DNA of 64,000 nt from Oxalobacter sp. (GCA_003605115.1 QZKY01000015.1:310001-374000), one strand, 5' to 3'; counted from the stretch's first letter, positions 9,765-19,097 are shown. Program-made: numbers and translations. The notes: generated by a model from the sequence alone, not told the origin.

Positions 9765-10052
9765 ATGAAATCCAAACTGATTCTTGCAGCGTTCGCGCTG
9801 GCATTGACATCCACTTTCGGGATCGCAGCAGACGGCGACGCCGTTTCACCCCATAACCACGTAGCCGAAAAAGGTGGGCCGTCGCATGCCAAAAAAATAG
9901 CTTCGGCCAGCGCGAAGGCCAAGTCCGGCAAAGCTGGCACATCCCAAAAACAGGTGGACAAGCACAACCATGGCGCTGAAAAGGGTGATCCAGCGCATGC
10001 CGCAGGCGCAGCTTCGGACAAGAGAAGTAGCGTTGGCGTTTTGTATTCCTGA
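9765..10052 (+). CDS. Small secreted His/Lys/Ala-rich protein of the copper cluster
   Basis: A 95-residue protein. ATG 9765 is chosen over the in-frame ATG at 9744 because ACAGGAG sits just before it and the signal peptide (KLILAAFALALTSTFGIAAD) then starts at once. The mature part is hydrophilic and contains two similar segments, SPHNHVAEKGGPSHAKK and DKHNHGAEKGDPAHAAG, each with HNH and a later His. This repeat pattern could bind metal ions in the periplasm. No known family recognised; a copper-buffering role is inferred from the His motifs and from lying behind a CopR-like box. Confidence 0.7.
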   Translation: MKSKLILAAFALALTSTFGIAADGDAVSPHNHVAEKGGPSHAKKIASASAKAKSGKAGTSQKQVDKHNHGAEKGDPAHAAGAASDKRSSVGVLYS

Positions 10053-10086
10053 AGCAGTCTTATCATCTGTTTAAACGGTAGTCCCA

Positions 10087-10111
10087 ACCCGCCCGGCGCG
10101 CCCAGGCGGGT
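10087..10111 (+). terminator. Possible hairpin terminator after 9765 gene
   Basis: Arms ACCCGCC and GGCGGGT enclose an 11-base GC-rich loop 35 bp after the gene; the following run is only TATTTC, so termination efficiency is uncertain. Confidence 0.4.
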
Positions 10112-10298
10112 ATTTCAGACGGGAGGTGCCACCCTACTCGAACTCATTCAGCACTCCCGACAGGAGCACCGCTCATGGATATGAAGTTTGCGTGATATCA
10201 AATGTTTCGCCTGAAACAGCTTCCACAATTAGCGTCCACAGCCGTTCTTTAATCAACGCGCGGCTTGCCCAGTGAAATTCATTTATAAGGAGAAAGAT

Positions 10299-10760
10299 AT
10301 GAGAACCTTATTGACCGCTTTCGCAATGTCGATGCTGCTGGCATTTTCCGCCTCTGCCGAGGAAGCGCATCATCCCGATCAGAAAGCCGCATCGGCGCCA
10401 ATGGCTCAGACAACTGCTGCCGATCAGAGCGCGACCGTCAAGAAAATGCGGTCGAACGTGAAAAAAATGGAATCCCAGCTCAAACGCATCGGTCAGGCCA
10501 AGACGGCGGAGGCGCGCAACAAATTAATGATGGAACACATGCAGACCATGCGAGAGAACATGATGCACGGCATGGGCATGATGGGAGGCGGCATGCAATG
10601 TCCAATGATGGGTGGCGGCATGGGTATGATGAGTGGTGGCATGGGGATGGGACAGGACGGAAGCATGATGGGTCGCATGCAGAAGATGGAAATGCGCATG
10701 GACATGATGCAGAAAATGATGGAACAAAAAGGCATGCCCATGCCTGCATCAGGAAAATAA
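10299..10760 (+). CDS. Periplasmic Met-rich putative copper-binding protein
   Basis: A 153-residue exported protein. ATG 10299 is preferred to the one at 10272 because AAGGAGAAAGAT lies directly before it and a signal peptide follows (LLTAFAMSMLLAFSASAEEA). The middle is a charged coiled-coil-like helix (VKKMRSNVKKMESQLKRI). The last ~65 residues are extremely Met/Gly-rich, with repeats of GMGMMGGGM type and one Cys in GGMQCPMM. Met clusters of this kind bind Cu(I) in periplasmic copper proteins. I do not recognise a named family. It starts a run of genes leading to the copper ATPase, with gaps of about 120 bp and then overlaps. Confidence 0.75.
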   Translation: MRTLLTAFAMSMLLAFSASAEEAHHPDQKAASAPMAQTTAADQSATVKKMRSNVKKMESQLKRIGQAKTAEARNKLMMEHMQTMRENMMHGMGMMGGGMQCPMMGGGMGMMSGGMGMGQDGSMMGRMQKMEMRMDMMQKMMEQKGMPMPASGK

Positions 10761-10879
10761 ATAACCGATCGAATGACGCGGCAAGCGGTTTCGACCGTTT
10801 GTCGCGTACTGCCGGAAACTTCTGGTGTGGGTGTCTCTGAAACGATGGTGAGGGACGATTAAATGCAAGGAGGCACGAA

Positions 10880-11122
10880 ATGGATGATCATCATCATCAC
10901 CAAAGTAGCAGTATGTCGTGGCGCATGAAAGCAGGCTTACTCGTGTTCGCTGTGATTGCCGGTTTTTACCTGTGGACCGAACACCGTGCCCATCTGTTGG
11001 GGTGGTCTCCATTTTTGATATTTCTGCTTTGCCCACTCATGCATTTTTTCATGCATGGTGGCCATGGTCACCGCAGCGGTGGAAAGGAAACGCAAAATCA
11101 AGACAAAGGGGGCAAGCCATGA
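10880..11122 (+). CDS. DUF2933-type small membrane protein
   Basis: An 80-residue protein with a His-rich N-terminus ([10 protein letters not shown]), one or two membrane segments ([20 protein letters not shown] and [20 protein letters not shown]) and a His/Gly-rich tail (GGHGHRSGG). This arrangement, with [12 protein letters not shown], matches the DUF2933 group that accompanies copper and other metal-resistance operons. RBS GCAAGGAGGCACGAA precedes ATG 10880. It overlaps the next gene by 4 bp (ATGA). Function unknown; His clusters suggest metal handling at the inner membrane. Confidence 0.78.
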   Translation: MDDHHHHQSSSMSWRMKAGLLVFAVIAGFYLWTEHRAHLLGWSPFLIFLLCPLMHFFMHGGHGHRSGGKETQNQDKGGKP

Positions 11123-11778
11123 ACCATGAAATCCCCGCTTATGGGCTCTGGTCGCTGGTGCTGATCAACTCCTTCATTTTCATAGTATTTGCATTCAGTT
11201 TTTACAAGCCGAAAAACAAGCGTGACTGGCGCAGTTTCGGTATGTATTCCGCCTTCATCGTTGCGCTGTTTACGGAAATGTATGGTTTTCCGTTGACGAT
11301 CTACCTGCTTTCAGGGTGGTTAACGAAACAGTTTCCGGGTGTTGATTTTTTATCGCATGATGCAGGACACTTGCTGGAAATGATGTTCGGCTGGCGCGTG
11401 AATCCGCACTTCGGTCTTTTCCACATCCTCAGTAATGTATTCATTGCCGGTGGTTTCTGGCTGCTGGTCGCTTCATGGAATGTGCTGTACCACGCACAAC
11501 GCCGTGGAGAACTGGCGACATCTGGCCCCTATGCGCGTATTCGGCATCCGCAATATGCAGCCTTCAGCCTCATCATGTTCGGTTTCCTGCTGCAATGGCC
11601 GACAATCATCACGCTGACCATGTTTCCTATTCTGGTCTTCATTTATGCTCGTCTTGCCATGCGAGAGGAGCAGGAGGTATTGGCTGAGTTTGGAGATACC
11701 TACAGAGATTATCAGAGTAAAACGCCTGCATTTTTCCCACATTTTAATAAACAACAGACAAAGCTAGGAAGCGCATGA
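11119..11778 (+). CDS. Membrane methyltransferase-like protein (isoprenylcysteine/phospholipid methyltransferase family)
   Basis: A 219-residue polytopic protein starting at ATG 11119, which overlaps the preceding stop. About five hydrophobic segments are visible. The C-terminal core [20 protein letters not shown] followed by [18 protein letters not shown] is the SAM-binding signature of the ICMT/PEMT superfamily (RHPxY...EE...FG..Y..Y). Members sit in many bacterial copper clusters between a DUF2933 gene and a P-type ATPase, as here. The methyl acceptor is unknown. It overlaps the ATPase gene by 4 bp, so the three proteins are translationally coupled. Confidence 0.8.
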   Translation: MNHEIPAYGLWSLVLINSFIFIVFAFSFYKPKNKRDWRSFGMYSAFIVALFTEMYGFPLTIYLLSGWLTKQFPGVDFLSHDAGHLLEMMFGWRVNPHFGLFHILSNVFIAGGFWLLVASWNVLYHAQRRGELATSGPYARIRHPQYAAFSLIMFGFLLQWPTIITLTMFPILVFIYARLAMREEQEVLAEFGDTYRDYQSKTPAFFPHFNKQQTKLGSA

Positions 11779-14117
11779 GTCACGAATGCTGTCACCATCA
11801 CGTTGCCCACCATGGGGTGGCCACTTCTACCAGCGAAGGCACGAGCAAAGATCCGGTCTGCGGCATGACAGTACTAAACGACGCCAAGATCGCTTCCGAT
11901 TATCAGGACGTGCATTACGTGTTTTGCAGTGCCAAATGCAAATCCAAATTCGACTTGGAGCCCGGAAAATATACCGGTGAGAAGCCGGTTTCAGAAGCAC
12001 AACCTGTTGCTGAGGGAGCGATCTATACATGCCCTATGCATCCAGAAATACGCCAGTCAACACCTGGAAATTGTCCGAAATGCGGTATGGCGCTTGAGCC
12101 GATGTTGCCTTCGCTTGATGAGGAAGATAATCCTGAACTCGTTGATTTTCAGCATCGTTTCTGGTGGACGCTGCCACTGACCATCATCGTGACAATTGTC
12201 GCAATGGGTGGGCATCGCTTCGCCATTTTTCCTGCACATAGCCAAAGCTGGGTCGAGCTTGCGCTGGCGACCCCTGTTGTGCTTTGGGCTGGATGGCCTT
12301 TTTTCGTGCGTGGCGCGCAGTCCATCATCCATCGCAGTCCGAACATGTGGACCTTAATCGGACTTGGCGTATCGGCAGCTTACTGGTATAGCGTTATAGC
12401 TACCATCATGCCGAACGTGTTCCCGGCTTCCTTTGTTGAGAATGGCAGGATTGGCGTCTATTTCGAGGCGGCAGCCGTGATCGTTTCTCTGACACTACTT
12501 GGGCAAATGTTCGAATTGCGGGCGAGATCACAGACCTCGGCGGCTATCAAATCACTGCTCGGTCTTGCGCCAAAAACAGCACGTCGCATTCTGCCCAACG
12601 GTGAAGAGGAAGATATTCCGCTAACCCACGTTCACGTCGGTGATCGCTTGCGCATTCGTCCGGGCGAGAAAGTGCCGGTTGATGGCGTGGTATTGGAAGG
12701 CATGAGCGCAGTAGACGAATCGATGCTAACAGGCGAGCCTATACCGGTTCAAAAGCAGCCAGGAGACAAATTGATCGGTGCGACGTTGAATGCCAACGGT
12801 AGTCTGATCATGCTCACAGAAAAAATCGGGTCTGAAACTGTTCTGGCGCAAATTGTGCAGATGGTGGCGCAAGCACAGCGATCTAAAGCGCCGATGCAAC
12901 GGATGGCGGACGTTGTAGCTGGCTATTTTGTTCTGGTTGTGATCGGCATTGCCTTGCTGACTTTTCTGGGTTGGGGCTTGTTCGGGCCGGAACCGAGTTG
13001 GGTTTATGGAGCGATTAATGCCGTAGCCGTTCTCATCATTGCATGTCCTTGCGCCTTGGGATTGGCAACGCCAATGTCTGTCATGGTCGCGACTGGAAAA
13101 GCTGCCACAGCCGGTATCTTATTCAGAGATGCCGCTGCTATCGAAAACCTACGCACCATCGATACCTTGATTGTCGACAAAACCGGCACTCTAACTGAGG
13201 GAAAACCGACTTTCCATGGTGTTGCGGCCGCCGCGCCCGGCGTATTTTCGGGGGATGTGCTGCGAATTGCTGCTAGCATCGACCAAGGTAGTGAACATCC
13301 CCTCGCACAAGCGATTGTGACAGAAGCACGACGACAAGGCATTGCGCTGCAGCCCCCGGAAACTTTCGAATCCAGTACCGGTATTGGCGTTCGAGGAATG
13401 TTGGACGGCAAGAACGTGCTGCTCGGTAATACGGCGCTGATGACGGAGAATGGGGTCGAGTGGCAACAGTTGCAGGAGCGTGCAGAAGAATTTCGATTGG
13501 CAGGCGCTAGCGCCATGTACCTTGCCGTGGACGGTCAGTGCATCGGTCTGGTGGCCGTCGCGGACCCGATCAAGCAGAGCACGCCAGAAGCACTGCAGCA
13601 ATTGAAAGACGCCGGAATTCGCGTTGTGATGGCGACTGGCGATGGCGAAACGACAGCCATTGCGGTAGGAAAGGTGTTGGGACTGGATGAAGTGCATGGC
13701 GAAGTCCGACCGCAGGATAAAGCGGAACTGGTCGCACGCCTGCAAAGCGAAGGACGCAAGGTGGCCATGGCTGGGGACGGCATCAATGATGCGCCTGCAC
13801 TGGCTAGAGCCGATGTCGGCATTGCGATGGGTACAGGCACCGACGTGGCCATGAATAGTGCGCAGATCACACTGGTTAAAGGCGATCTACGTGGTATCTC
13901 GCGAGCGCGGGTATTGTCCCAAGCGACCGTAGGCAATATGCGCCAGAATCTAGCTTTTGCCTTCCTCTATAACGCACTGGGCATCCCACTTGCTGCGGGC
14001 CTGCTGTACCCATTCACTGGGCTCCTTCTGTCTCCATTGGTTGCGGCACTGGCGATGAGCTTCAGTTCAGTATCGGTCATTACTAATGCGCTCCGACTGC
14101 GCAAGGTTTCCATCTGA
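11775..14117 (+). CDS. Copper-translocating P1B-type ATPase with YHS and metal-binding N-domains
   Basis: A 780-residue ATP-driven copper pump. In place of HMA domains it has a His/Cys-rich start ([12 protein letters not shown]), a YHS domain ([12 protein letters not shown]...[10 protein letters not shown], about residues 25-65) and a short Cys/His motif ([11 protein letters not shown]...CPKCGMAL, about 84-112). Core motifs are all present: TGEP, membrane CPC in [13 protein letters not shown], phosphorylation site [21 protein letters not shown], and the last-helix [15 protein letters not shown] typical of Cu(I) transporters. It probably exports copper to the periplasm for the Met/His-rich proteins and the RND pump. 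It is in one operon with the DUF2933 and methyltransferase genes. Confidence 0.93.
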   Translation: MSHECCHHHVAHHGVATSTSEGTSKDPVCGMTVLNDAKIASDYQDVHYVFCSAKCKSKFDLEPGKYTGEKPVSEAQPVAEGAIYTCPMHPEIRQSTPGNCPKCGMALEPMLPSLDEEDNPELVDFQHRFWWTLPLTIIVTIVAMGGHRFAIFPAHSQSWVELALATPVVLWAGWPFFVRGAQSIIHRSPNMWTLIGLGVSAAYWYSVIATIMPNVFPASFVENGRIGVYFEAAAVIVSLTLLGQMFELRARSQTSAAIKSLLGLAPKTARRILPNGEEEDIPLTHVHVGDRLRIRPGEKVPVDGVVLEGMSAVDESMLTGEPIPVQKQPGDKLIGATLNANGSLIMLTEKIGSETVLAQIVQMVAQAQRSKAPMQRMADVVAGYFVLVVIGIALLTFLGWGLFGPEPSWVYGAINAVAVLIIACPCALGLATPMSVMVATGKAATAGILFRDAAAIENLRTIDTLIVDKTGTLTEGKPTFHGVAAAAPGVFSGDVLRIAASIDQGSEHPLAQAIVTEARRQGIALQPPETFESSTGIGVRGMLDGKNVLLGNTALMTENGVEWQQLQERAEEFRLAGASAMYLAVDGQCIGLVAVADPIKQSTPEALQQLKDAGIRVVMATGDGETTAIAVGKVLGLDEVHGEVRPQDKAELVARLQSEGRKVAMAGDGINDAPALARADVGIAMGTGTDVAMNSAQITLVKGDLRGISRARVLSQATVGNMRQNLAFAFLYNALGIPLAAGLLYPFTGLLLSPLVAALAMSFSSVSVITNALRLRKVSI

Positions 14118-15401
14118 GTGGAAACCTTGACTCCACAGTCGCTTCGCCGACTGCTGTTCAAGCGCCTGCTGCTAACAGGCGTTGCTTTCAGTCTGGTGGC
14201 TGCCGTGAGCTCCTACTATCTGGAAACCTGGCAAGTTGAAACGGCGGCATTCGAATCGGCACTGGAGAGTGCCCGGCATTTCGACGAACCCAAAACCAGG
14301 GAACATTTGATCCAATTTCGAGGGCACAACCACCCGGAATTGACAAGCTTGCTGAACGATTCACACTTTATCGCAATCAGGGTTTTTTCTTCAGACGGCG
14401 AGGTGCTAAGCGAGGCATGGAAGTCGATTTCCAATGGGCTGCAGTCTGCAGTCACAGCACATGTGCACGACTTCCCTACAGCGGGAGCAAGTCACCGCAA
14501 CTGGATTCGCAGCGGCGGCGAGGATTTCGTCCAGGTTGTTTTGCCGCTTGCAGAACGCGGCGGCAAACCCATGGCCTATTTCGAAGGCATTTATCGTATT
14601 GACGCGCGAATGCAGCAGGCGCAGAAAGAACGCGTCAGAAACAGCAGTCTCATTGCGCTGATATCCGCTTTCGCGGCATCCATACTGTTCTATCCGATAT
14701 TGCTTGGACTGACGCGTCGTTCAATGACCCTTTCTCAATCCTTACTCGAATCGAATATTGAGATGATGCAAACTCTCGGCAGTGCCATTGCAAAAAGAGA
14801 CTCTGATACGGATTCACATAATTACCGTGTCGCCCTTTATACAGTCAGGCTCGCTGAATCCATGCATCGGCCGAACAACGAAATCATGGAGCTGATAACA
14901 GGTGCTTTTTTGCACGATATTGGCAAGATCGGCATTTCAGATCAGATTTTGCTCAAACCCGGGAAGTTGACGCCAGACGAGTTCGAAACCATGAAACTGC
15001 ATGTCACACTCGGAGAAGAAATCATTGCCCATAACAGTTGGTTGCTAAAAGCGCGCACGATTGTTGGCCACCACCATGAAAAGTTTAATGGTTCCGGCTA
15101 TCCAAATGGTCTCAAAGGGCATGTCATCCCGTTCAGCGCACGCCTGTTCGCCGTTGTTGACGTGTTTGATGCCCTGACTTCAAAAAGGCCATATAAGCCC
15201 GCTTTGCCGCTGGCCGAAGCCACCAAGATCATCGATGGTGAACGCGGCAGGCACTTTGATCCTGAGATCGTTGAGGCATTCCTGCTACAGGCAGAACGAC
15301 TCTACGATGAAATCGGGTGTGCATCTCGCGACGTGTTGCAAAGAAAGCTTGCTCAAACGGTGCAAAAATATTTTGGGCGGGATACTTCGGCGCCAGGTTG
15401 A
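14118..15401 (+). CDS. Membrane HD-GYP domain protein (putative c-di-GMP phosphodiesterase)
   Basis: A 427-residue protein starting at GTG 14118, immediately after the ATPase stop codon. Two membrane helices (about residues 15-33 and 176-200) flank a periplasmic sensor region. The C-terminal half is an HD-GYP domain: AFLHDIGKIGI with the metal-binding HD pair, then GHHHEKFNGSGYP with the second His set and GYP, then VVDVFDALTSKRPYK. All residues expected for c-di-GMP hydrolysis appear retained. Position directly behind the copper ATPase suggests that copper stress is linked to second-messenger signalling or to lifestyle switching; this is inference from location. Confidence 0.88.
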   Translation: METLTPQSLRRLLFKRLLLTGVAFSLVAAVSSYYLETWQVETAAFESALESARHFDEPKTREHLIQFRGHNHPELTSLLNDSHFIAIRVFSSDGEVLSEAWKSISNGLQSAVTAHVHDFPTAGASHRNWIRSGGEDFVQVVLPLAERGGKPMAYFEGIYRIDARMQQAQKERVRNSSLIALISAFAASILFYPILLGLTRRSMTLSQSLLESNIEMMQTLGSAIAKRDSDTDSHNYRVALYTVRLAESMHRPNNEIMELITGAFLHDIGKIGISDQILLKPGKLTPDEFETMKLHVTLGEEIIAHNSWLLKARTIVGHHHEKFNGSGYPNGLKGHVIPFSARLFAVVDVFDALTSKRPYKPALPLAEATKIIDGERGRHFDPEIVEAFLLQAERLYDEIGCASRDVLQRKLAQTVQKYFGRDTSAPG

Positions 15402-15478
15402 AAGTTGTGTACAAAGTCAGCAAGCACCCATTGGCTGACGATGACGAACATACATACATATTGACGGGAGAATTTCGA

Positions 15479-16591
15479 ATGAGAAACATTATTAGAATCG
15501 CAGCAGCCTTTTCCCTATCCGCCATCCTTGCCGCATGCTCATTTCCAGGGGGCATCAATCAAACGTCAATAGACAACGGCAATATTGTTTCAACTGCTTC
15601 GACAAATACATCGAATCAGGGTTACGTGTACACTGCAAACGAGAATGACAACACCATCAGCGCCATTGACATTGGCACAGGGCGTGTTAAAAATATCCCC
15701 ACCGATATCACGCCGCACAATATCCAGATCTCTAGTGATGGCAAAACTTTGTTCGCTGTTGGACCTGTCGCTCACTCGGTTGCTTACTCATCTTCAAGGA
15801 AGGCACCCAAGACGCATGAAAAGGCTCGAGGCAAACTCATAATAATCGATGCGGAGACATTGGCACCTGGGAAAACCGCAGAGATTGAAATTGGGTATCA
15901 TCCCGCTCATGTCATAGTTGATTGGCAAGACAGACTTGCCTATACGACGAATTCTGATGAAAACAGTATGCTTGTGGTCGACATTGTGCAGAAAAAAGTC
16001 GTCGCCACGATCAAGACAGGAGCCTTCCCGCACGGCCTGCGCATGAGTCCAAATGGGCGGGAAATCTATGTGGCTAATGTCAAAGATGACAGCGTGTCGG
16101 TGATAGATACCCGGTTTTCAAGAGAGGTCGCTCGCATACCAGTCGGGAAAGCACCCGTGCAGGTGGCCTTTGCGCCCAATGGCCGTTATGTCTATGTGAC
16201 TTTGCGGGATGAAAACAAGGTCGCCGTAATTGAATCAGCCAGCCGCAAAACCCTCACAACAATCACAGTCGGTCGCAAGCCTATTCAGATATATGTCTCT
16301 CCGGACGGAAAATATGCCTACGTCGCCAATCAGGGCACGACGACTGAGCCGGATAACACCGTATCCGTAATTGACACTCAGAAAAATATTGTGATGGCGA
16401 CGATAACAACCGGAAAAGGGGCACACGGGGTCGTATTAAGTGATGACGGCAAGCGTGTGTATATTTCCAACATCGCAGACAACACCGTATCCATAATCGA
16501 CACGGCGCGGAATCAAGTGATTGGCAATGTCAATGTCGGCAAGGGGCCCAACGGCATTACGTTCCGGCGCTCGAATCTGACGAAAATGTAA
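15479..16591 (+). CDS. YVTN beta-propeller lipoprotein
   Basis: A 370-residue exported lipoprotein. ATG 15479 is chosen, not upstream codons inside the HD-GYP gene, because GACGGGAG precedes it and a lipoprotein signal peptide follows (AFSLSAILAACSFPGG, lipobox LAAC). The rest is a run of about six beta-propeller blades of YVTN type, with repeated units such as GYVYTANENDNTISAIDIGT, EIYVANVKDDSVSVIDT, YVYVTLRDENKVAVIE and RVYISNIADNTVSIIDT. Such proteins are thought to be surface or periplasmic binding scaffolds; the ligand is unknown. It is followed by a CopR-like box overlapping its stop codon. Confidence 0.85.
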   Translation: MRNIIRIAAAFSLSAILAACSFPGGINQTSIDNGNIVSTASTNTSNQGYVYTANENDNTISAIDIGTGRVKNIPTDITPHNIQISSDGKTLFAVGPVAHSVAYSSSRKAPKTHEKARGKLIIIDAETLAPGKTAEIEIGYHPAHVIVDWQDRLAYTTNSDENSMLVVDIVQKKVVATIKTGAFPHGLRMSPNGREIYVANVKDDSVSVIDTRFSREVARIPVGKAPVQVAFAPNGRYVYVTLRDENKVAVIESASRKTLTTITVGRKPIQIYVSPDGKYAYVANQGTTTEPDNTVSVIDTQKNIVMATITTGKGAHGVVLSDDGKRVYISNIADNTVSIIDTARNQVIGNVNVGKGPNGITFRRSNLTKM

Positions 16592-16602
16592 TCTTGTCGT
16601 CA
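16585..16602 (+). promoter_or_regulatory. Third putative CopR box
   Basis: AATGTAATCTTGTCGTCA overlaps the stop codon of the propeller gene and lies 85 bp before the free CusF-like gene. It shares 16 of 18 positions with the box at 3383, so the free cusF copy probably has its own copper-responsive promoter. Confidence 0.5.
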
Positions 16603-16686
16603 TGCTGGCGACGGAATTCATGCAGCATACTGAATCATCTGAACAAGATCACCATAAAACTCTTCAATATCTGAAAGGGAAGTAAC

Positions 16687-17022
16687 ATGAAAGGCATTAC
16701 GAAACTCATGCTCCTCCTTGCATTTACAACGTCCGGGGTTGCCATTGCACAGTCTGCTCATACCGGAGGGGCGCATGACGGCAATCATGCACATGCTATG
16801 GCGGCAACGCATACTGTAGGTGGTGTTGTCAAAAAAGTTAACGTTTCCAAAGGCACGGTGACCTTCACTCATGAACCGATTCCATCTCTAGGCTGGCCCG
16901 CCATGACGATGGATTTCAGCGTCAAGGACAAGAGCTTGTTTGACAAGCTTGTCGTCGGAAAAAAGGTCACCCTCGAATTTCAGCAACAGGGCGGCGAGAA
17001 TGTGGTGACGGGCGTGAAATAA
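16687..17022 (+). CDS. cusF: CusF-like periplasmic copper chaperone
   Basis: A 111-residue exported protein with signal peptide (LMLLLAFTTSGVAIAQSA), a His-rich linker (HTGGAHDGNHAHAMAATH) and a CusF beta-barrel domain. The Cu(I) site is visible as HEPIPSLGWPAMTMDF: the Trp and two Met residues with an upstream His correspond to the cation-pi copper site of CusF. It would hand Cu(I) to the CusB-like adaptor, which itself carries a related domain. RBS AAAGGGAAGT precedes ATG 16687. Confidence 0.92.
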   Translation: MKGITKLMLLLAFTTSGVAIAQSAHTGGAHDGNHAHAMAATHTVGGVVKKVNVSKGTVTFTHEPIPSLGWPAMTMDFSVKDKSLFDKLVVGKKVTLEFQQQGGENVVTGVK

Positions 17023-17023
17023 A

Positions 17024-17050
17024 AACCTCGACAACGGTCGGGTTTAATTT
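17024..17050 (+). terminator. Probable terminator after cusF
   Basis: Arms AACC-(T)-CGAC and GTCG-GGTT with a four-base loop are followed by TTAATTTT. It ends the copper cluster before the convergent cysM gene. Confidence 0.5.
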
Positions 17051-17131
17051 TCCGATTCTGCAAAAAGGTGACGCCAGAACCGTTCGTTTTGCGACGAATT
17101 GTTCTGGTGTTGTGTTTAAGCGCTCAAGCTT

Positions 17132-18034
17132 TTAAGCGGAGAAAATCCCCGTGGACAGATAACGAACGCCACGATCGCAAACGATGAAAACGATCGTGGC
17201 GTTTTCGACCTGGCTGGCGATGCGCAAGGCTATTTCACACGCCCCGCCGGAGGAGACGCCGCAGAAAATGCCTTCTTCCGCCGCCAGTCGTCGCGTCATG
17301 GTTTCAGCCGCTTGTTGACTGACTTCTTCGATGCGATCGACTCTGGAACGATCGAAAATGCTGGGCAGGTAGGCTTCCGGCCAGCGGCGTATGCCGGGAA
17401 TCTGCGATTGTTCGTCCGGCGATACGCCGACGATTTGCACGGCAGGATTTTGTTCCTTCAAATAGCGCGACACGCCCATGATGGTGCCGGTGGTGCCCAT
17501 GGCGCTGACGAAGTGGGTGATCTGTCCGTTTGTCGTGCGCCATATTTCCGGGCCGGTGCTTTCGTAATGGGCGCGCGGATTGTCGGGATTGCTGAACTGA
17601 TCGAGCACGATGCCTTCTCCGTCGCGTTGCATCTGTTGCGCCAGATCGCGCGCGTATTCCATGCCGCCGGTTTTTGGCGTCAGGATAATTTGCGCGCCAT
17701 AAGCGGCCATGTTCTGACGTCGCTCGATACTCAGATTTTCCGGCATGATCAGAACCATTTTATAACCGCGCAACTTGGCCGCCATCGCGAGCCCGATGCC
17801 GGTGTTGCCGCTGGTCGCTTCAATCAGGGTATCGCCCGGTTTGATTTCGCCGCGCTGTTCCGCGCCCGTGATCATGGCCAGCGCCGGACGTTCTTTGACG
17901 GAACCGGCCGGGTTGTTGCCTTCCAGTTTGCCCAGAATGAGGTTGTTTCTGCGTGCGGCCACTTCCCCGGGAATGCGCGCGAGGCGCACCAGCGGGGTGT
18001 TGCCGATAAGCTGTTCGATCGTTGGATAAGTCAT
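17132..18034 (-). CDS. cysM: Cysteine synthase B (O-acetylserine sulfhydrylase B)
   Basis: A 300-residue PLP enzyme that makes cysteine from O-acetylserine and sulfide (CysM-type enzymes can also use thiosulfate). Visible motifs: IGNTPLVRL at the N-terminus, PLP lysine in NPAGSVKERPA (near residue 41), the substrate loop EATSGNTGIGLAM, and the glycine-rich phosphate loop in the SAMGTTGTIMGVSRY segment. The shorter length and N-terminus group it with CysM; the CysK-type enzyme is at 39983. A CysB-type motif lies upstream with its -10 almost touching the start codon. Confidence 0.93.
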   Translation of the reverse strand: MTYPTIEQLIGNTPLVRLARIPGEVAARRNNLILGKLEGNNPAGSVKERPALAMITGAEQRGEIKPGDTLIEATSGNTGIGLAMAAKLRGYKMVLIMPENLSIERRQNMAAYGAQIILTPKTGGMEYARDLAQQMQRDGEGIVLDQFSNPDNPRAHYESTGPEIWRTTNGQITHFVSAMGTTGTIMGVSRYLKEQNPAVQIVGVSPDEQSQIPGIRRWPEAYLPSIFDRSRVDRIEEVSQQAAETMTRRLAAEEGIFCGVSSGGACEIALRIASQVENATIVFIVCDRGVRYLSTGIFSA

Positions 18035-18040
18035 GTGTCC

Positions 18041-18092
18041 ATCTTAATGATTTCTGGGGAAAAGCGAACGAATCTATTTCGCTATGCTTATG
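18041..18092 (-). promoter_or_regulatory. Putative CysB-dependent promoter of cysM
   Basis: On the minus strand GCATAAGCATAGCGAAAT (18093-18076) and then TTCGTTCGC resemble the sulfur-regulon motif found before sbp, sbp2, cysI and the Fec-type operon. A TAAGAT hexamer lies 45 bp downstream of the ATAAGC core (46 bp in the others). The predicted transcript would begin at or within a few bases of ATG 18034, so a leaderless or very short-leader mRNA is implied. Confidence 0.45.
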
Positions 18093-18298
18093 CCATTTTT
18101 GAATAAACGCTGGTGGGAAGTGCCTTTATATTCATTCCTGATATGTTTAGGAAAAATTCATATTTTGGCCCTGGTCCTCCTTGGGGAATAATGTCGATAT
18201 AAAAGCAAGCGAAGGCTCGCAGTCGTTCGTACTTGGGCAGAGCAAGCGCCAAGGTGTCGGACGCAAGATCTGCGGCATGACAAAACAGGAATTACACC

Positions 18299-18940
18299 AT
18301 GCACAACACTACACCTGACAGATTCACACTCTATATAGATAGCAACCGTACCAGTCCGTATGCGATGTTCGCTTATGTGGCATTGAAAGAAAAGAAACTG
18401 CCTTACGATCTGGTTGCCATCAACATCCGGGAAAAACATCATCGCGTTCCGGATTATGAAGCGATCTCACTGACCGTCAAGGTGCCGGCGCTGGTGCATG
18501 GCGCGTTTTCGCTGGCGGAATCGTCTGCCATCATCGAATATCTGGAAGAGCTTTTCCCTGCGCCCGAGCATGCGGCGCTTTTGCCGAAAACGATTCAGGA
18601 TCGGGCGCGTGCTCGCCAGATACAGTCCTGGATACGCAGCGACTTGCTGACGCTCAGGGAGGATCGACCGACGACCGTGATTTTCAACGAACCGGTTAAT
18701 ACGCCATTGTCGGCAGCCGGGCAGGCAGATGCAGACAAGCTTATCGGTATTGCCAATCGCCTGGTAGATGAAAAGACCAGAAACATTTTTGGCGAGTGGA
18801 GTATTGTGGACACGGAATTGGCCGTGACGCTCAACCGATTGGTGGCCAATAGCGATCTCGTGCCCGAGAAATTACGCCGCTATGTGGCGACACAATGGAC
18901 AAGGCATTCTGTGCAGGCGTGGGTCAGGGGTGAACTGTAA
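18299..18940 (+). CDS. Glutathione S-transferase (YfcF-like)
   Basis: A 213-residue cytosolic glutathione transferase. The N-terminal thioredoxin-like domain begins FTLYIDSNRTSPYAMFAYVA (active-site Ser region SPY) and contains KVPALVHGAFSLAESSAIIE, with the cis-Pro of VPAL and the ES glutathione contact. The C-terminal half is all-helical. The sequence resembles the YfcF/Lsp-type group. It stands alone between cysM (divergent) and the sulfate transport operon. Substrate not predictable. Confidence 0.85.
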   Translation: MHNTTPDRFTLYIDSNRTSPYAMFAYVALKEKKLPYDLVAINIREKHHRVPDYEAISLTVKVPALVHGAFSLAESSAIIEYLEELFPAPEHAALLPKTIQDRARARQIQSWIRSDLLTLREDRPTTVIFNEPVNTPLSAAGQADADKLIGIANRLVDEKTRNIFGEWSIVDTELAVTLNRLVANSDLVPEKLRRYVATQWTRHSVQAWVRGEL

Positions 18941-19042
18941 TTAAAATGGTGGATGTCCTACATTCTGTGCGTGTATTTCGGATGCGCATGCCATCGCATG
19001 TCATCTCGTTTTTCAAGCAGGAACACGGCTTTATGCATTTCC

Positions 19043-19097
19043 GATATAAGCAAATATAAAATCAATCGTTCCCATTGCATTAAGTCCTTTCTACAAT
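19043..19097 (+). promoter_or_regulatory. CysB-type promoter of the sulfate transport operon
   Basis: GATATAAGCAAATATAAAAT followed by CAATCGTTCCC spans 19043-19073 and a TACAAT -10 box lies at 19092. The ATAAGC core is exactly 46 bp before the -10, the same as at 30229 (-), 36848 (-) and 36927 (+). The -35 region is poor, as expected for an activator-dependent promoter. Confidence 0.65.

Noticed and set aside
10598-10840. Alternative frame across the Met-rich gene
   Set aside because: Shadow produced by the ATG-rich repeat of the Met/Gly protein.
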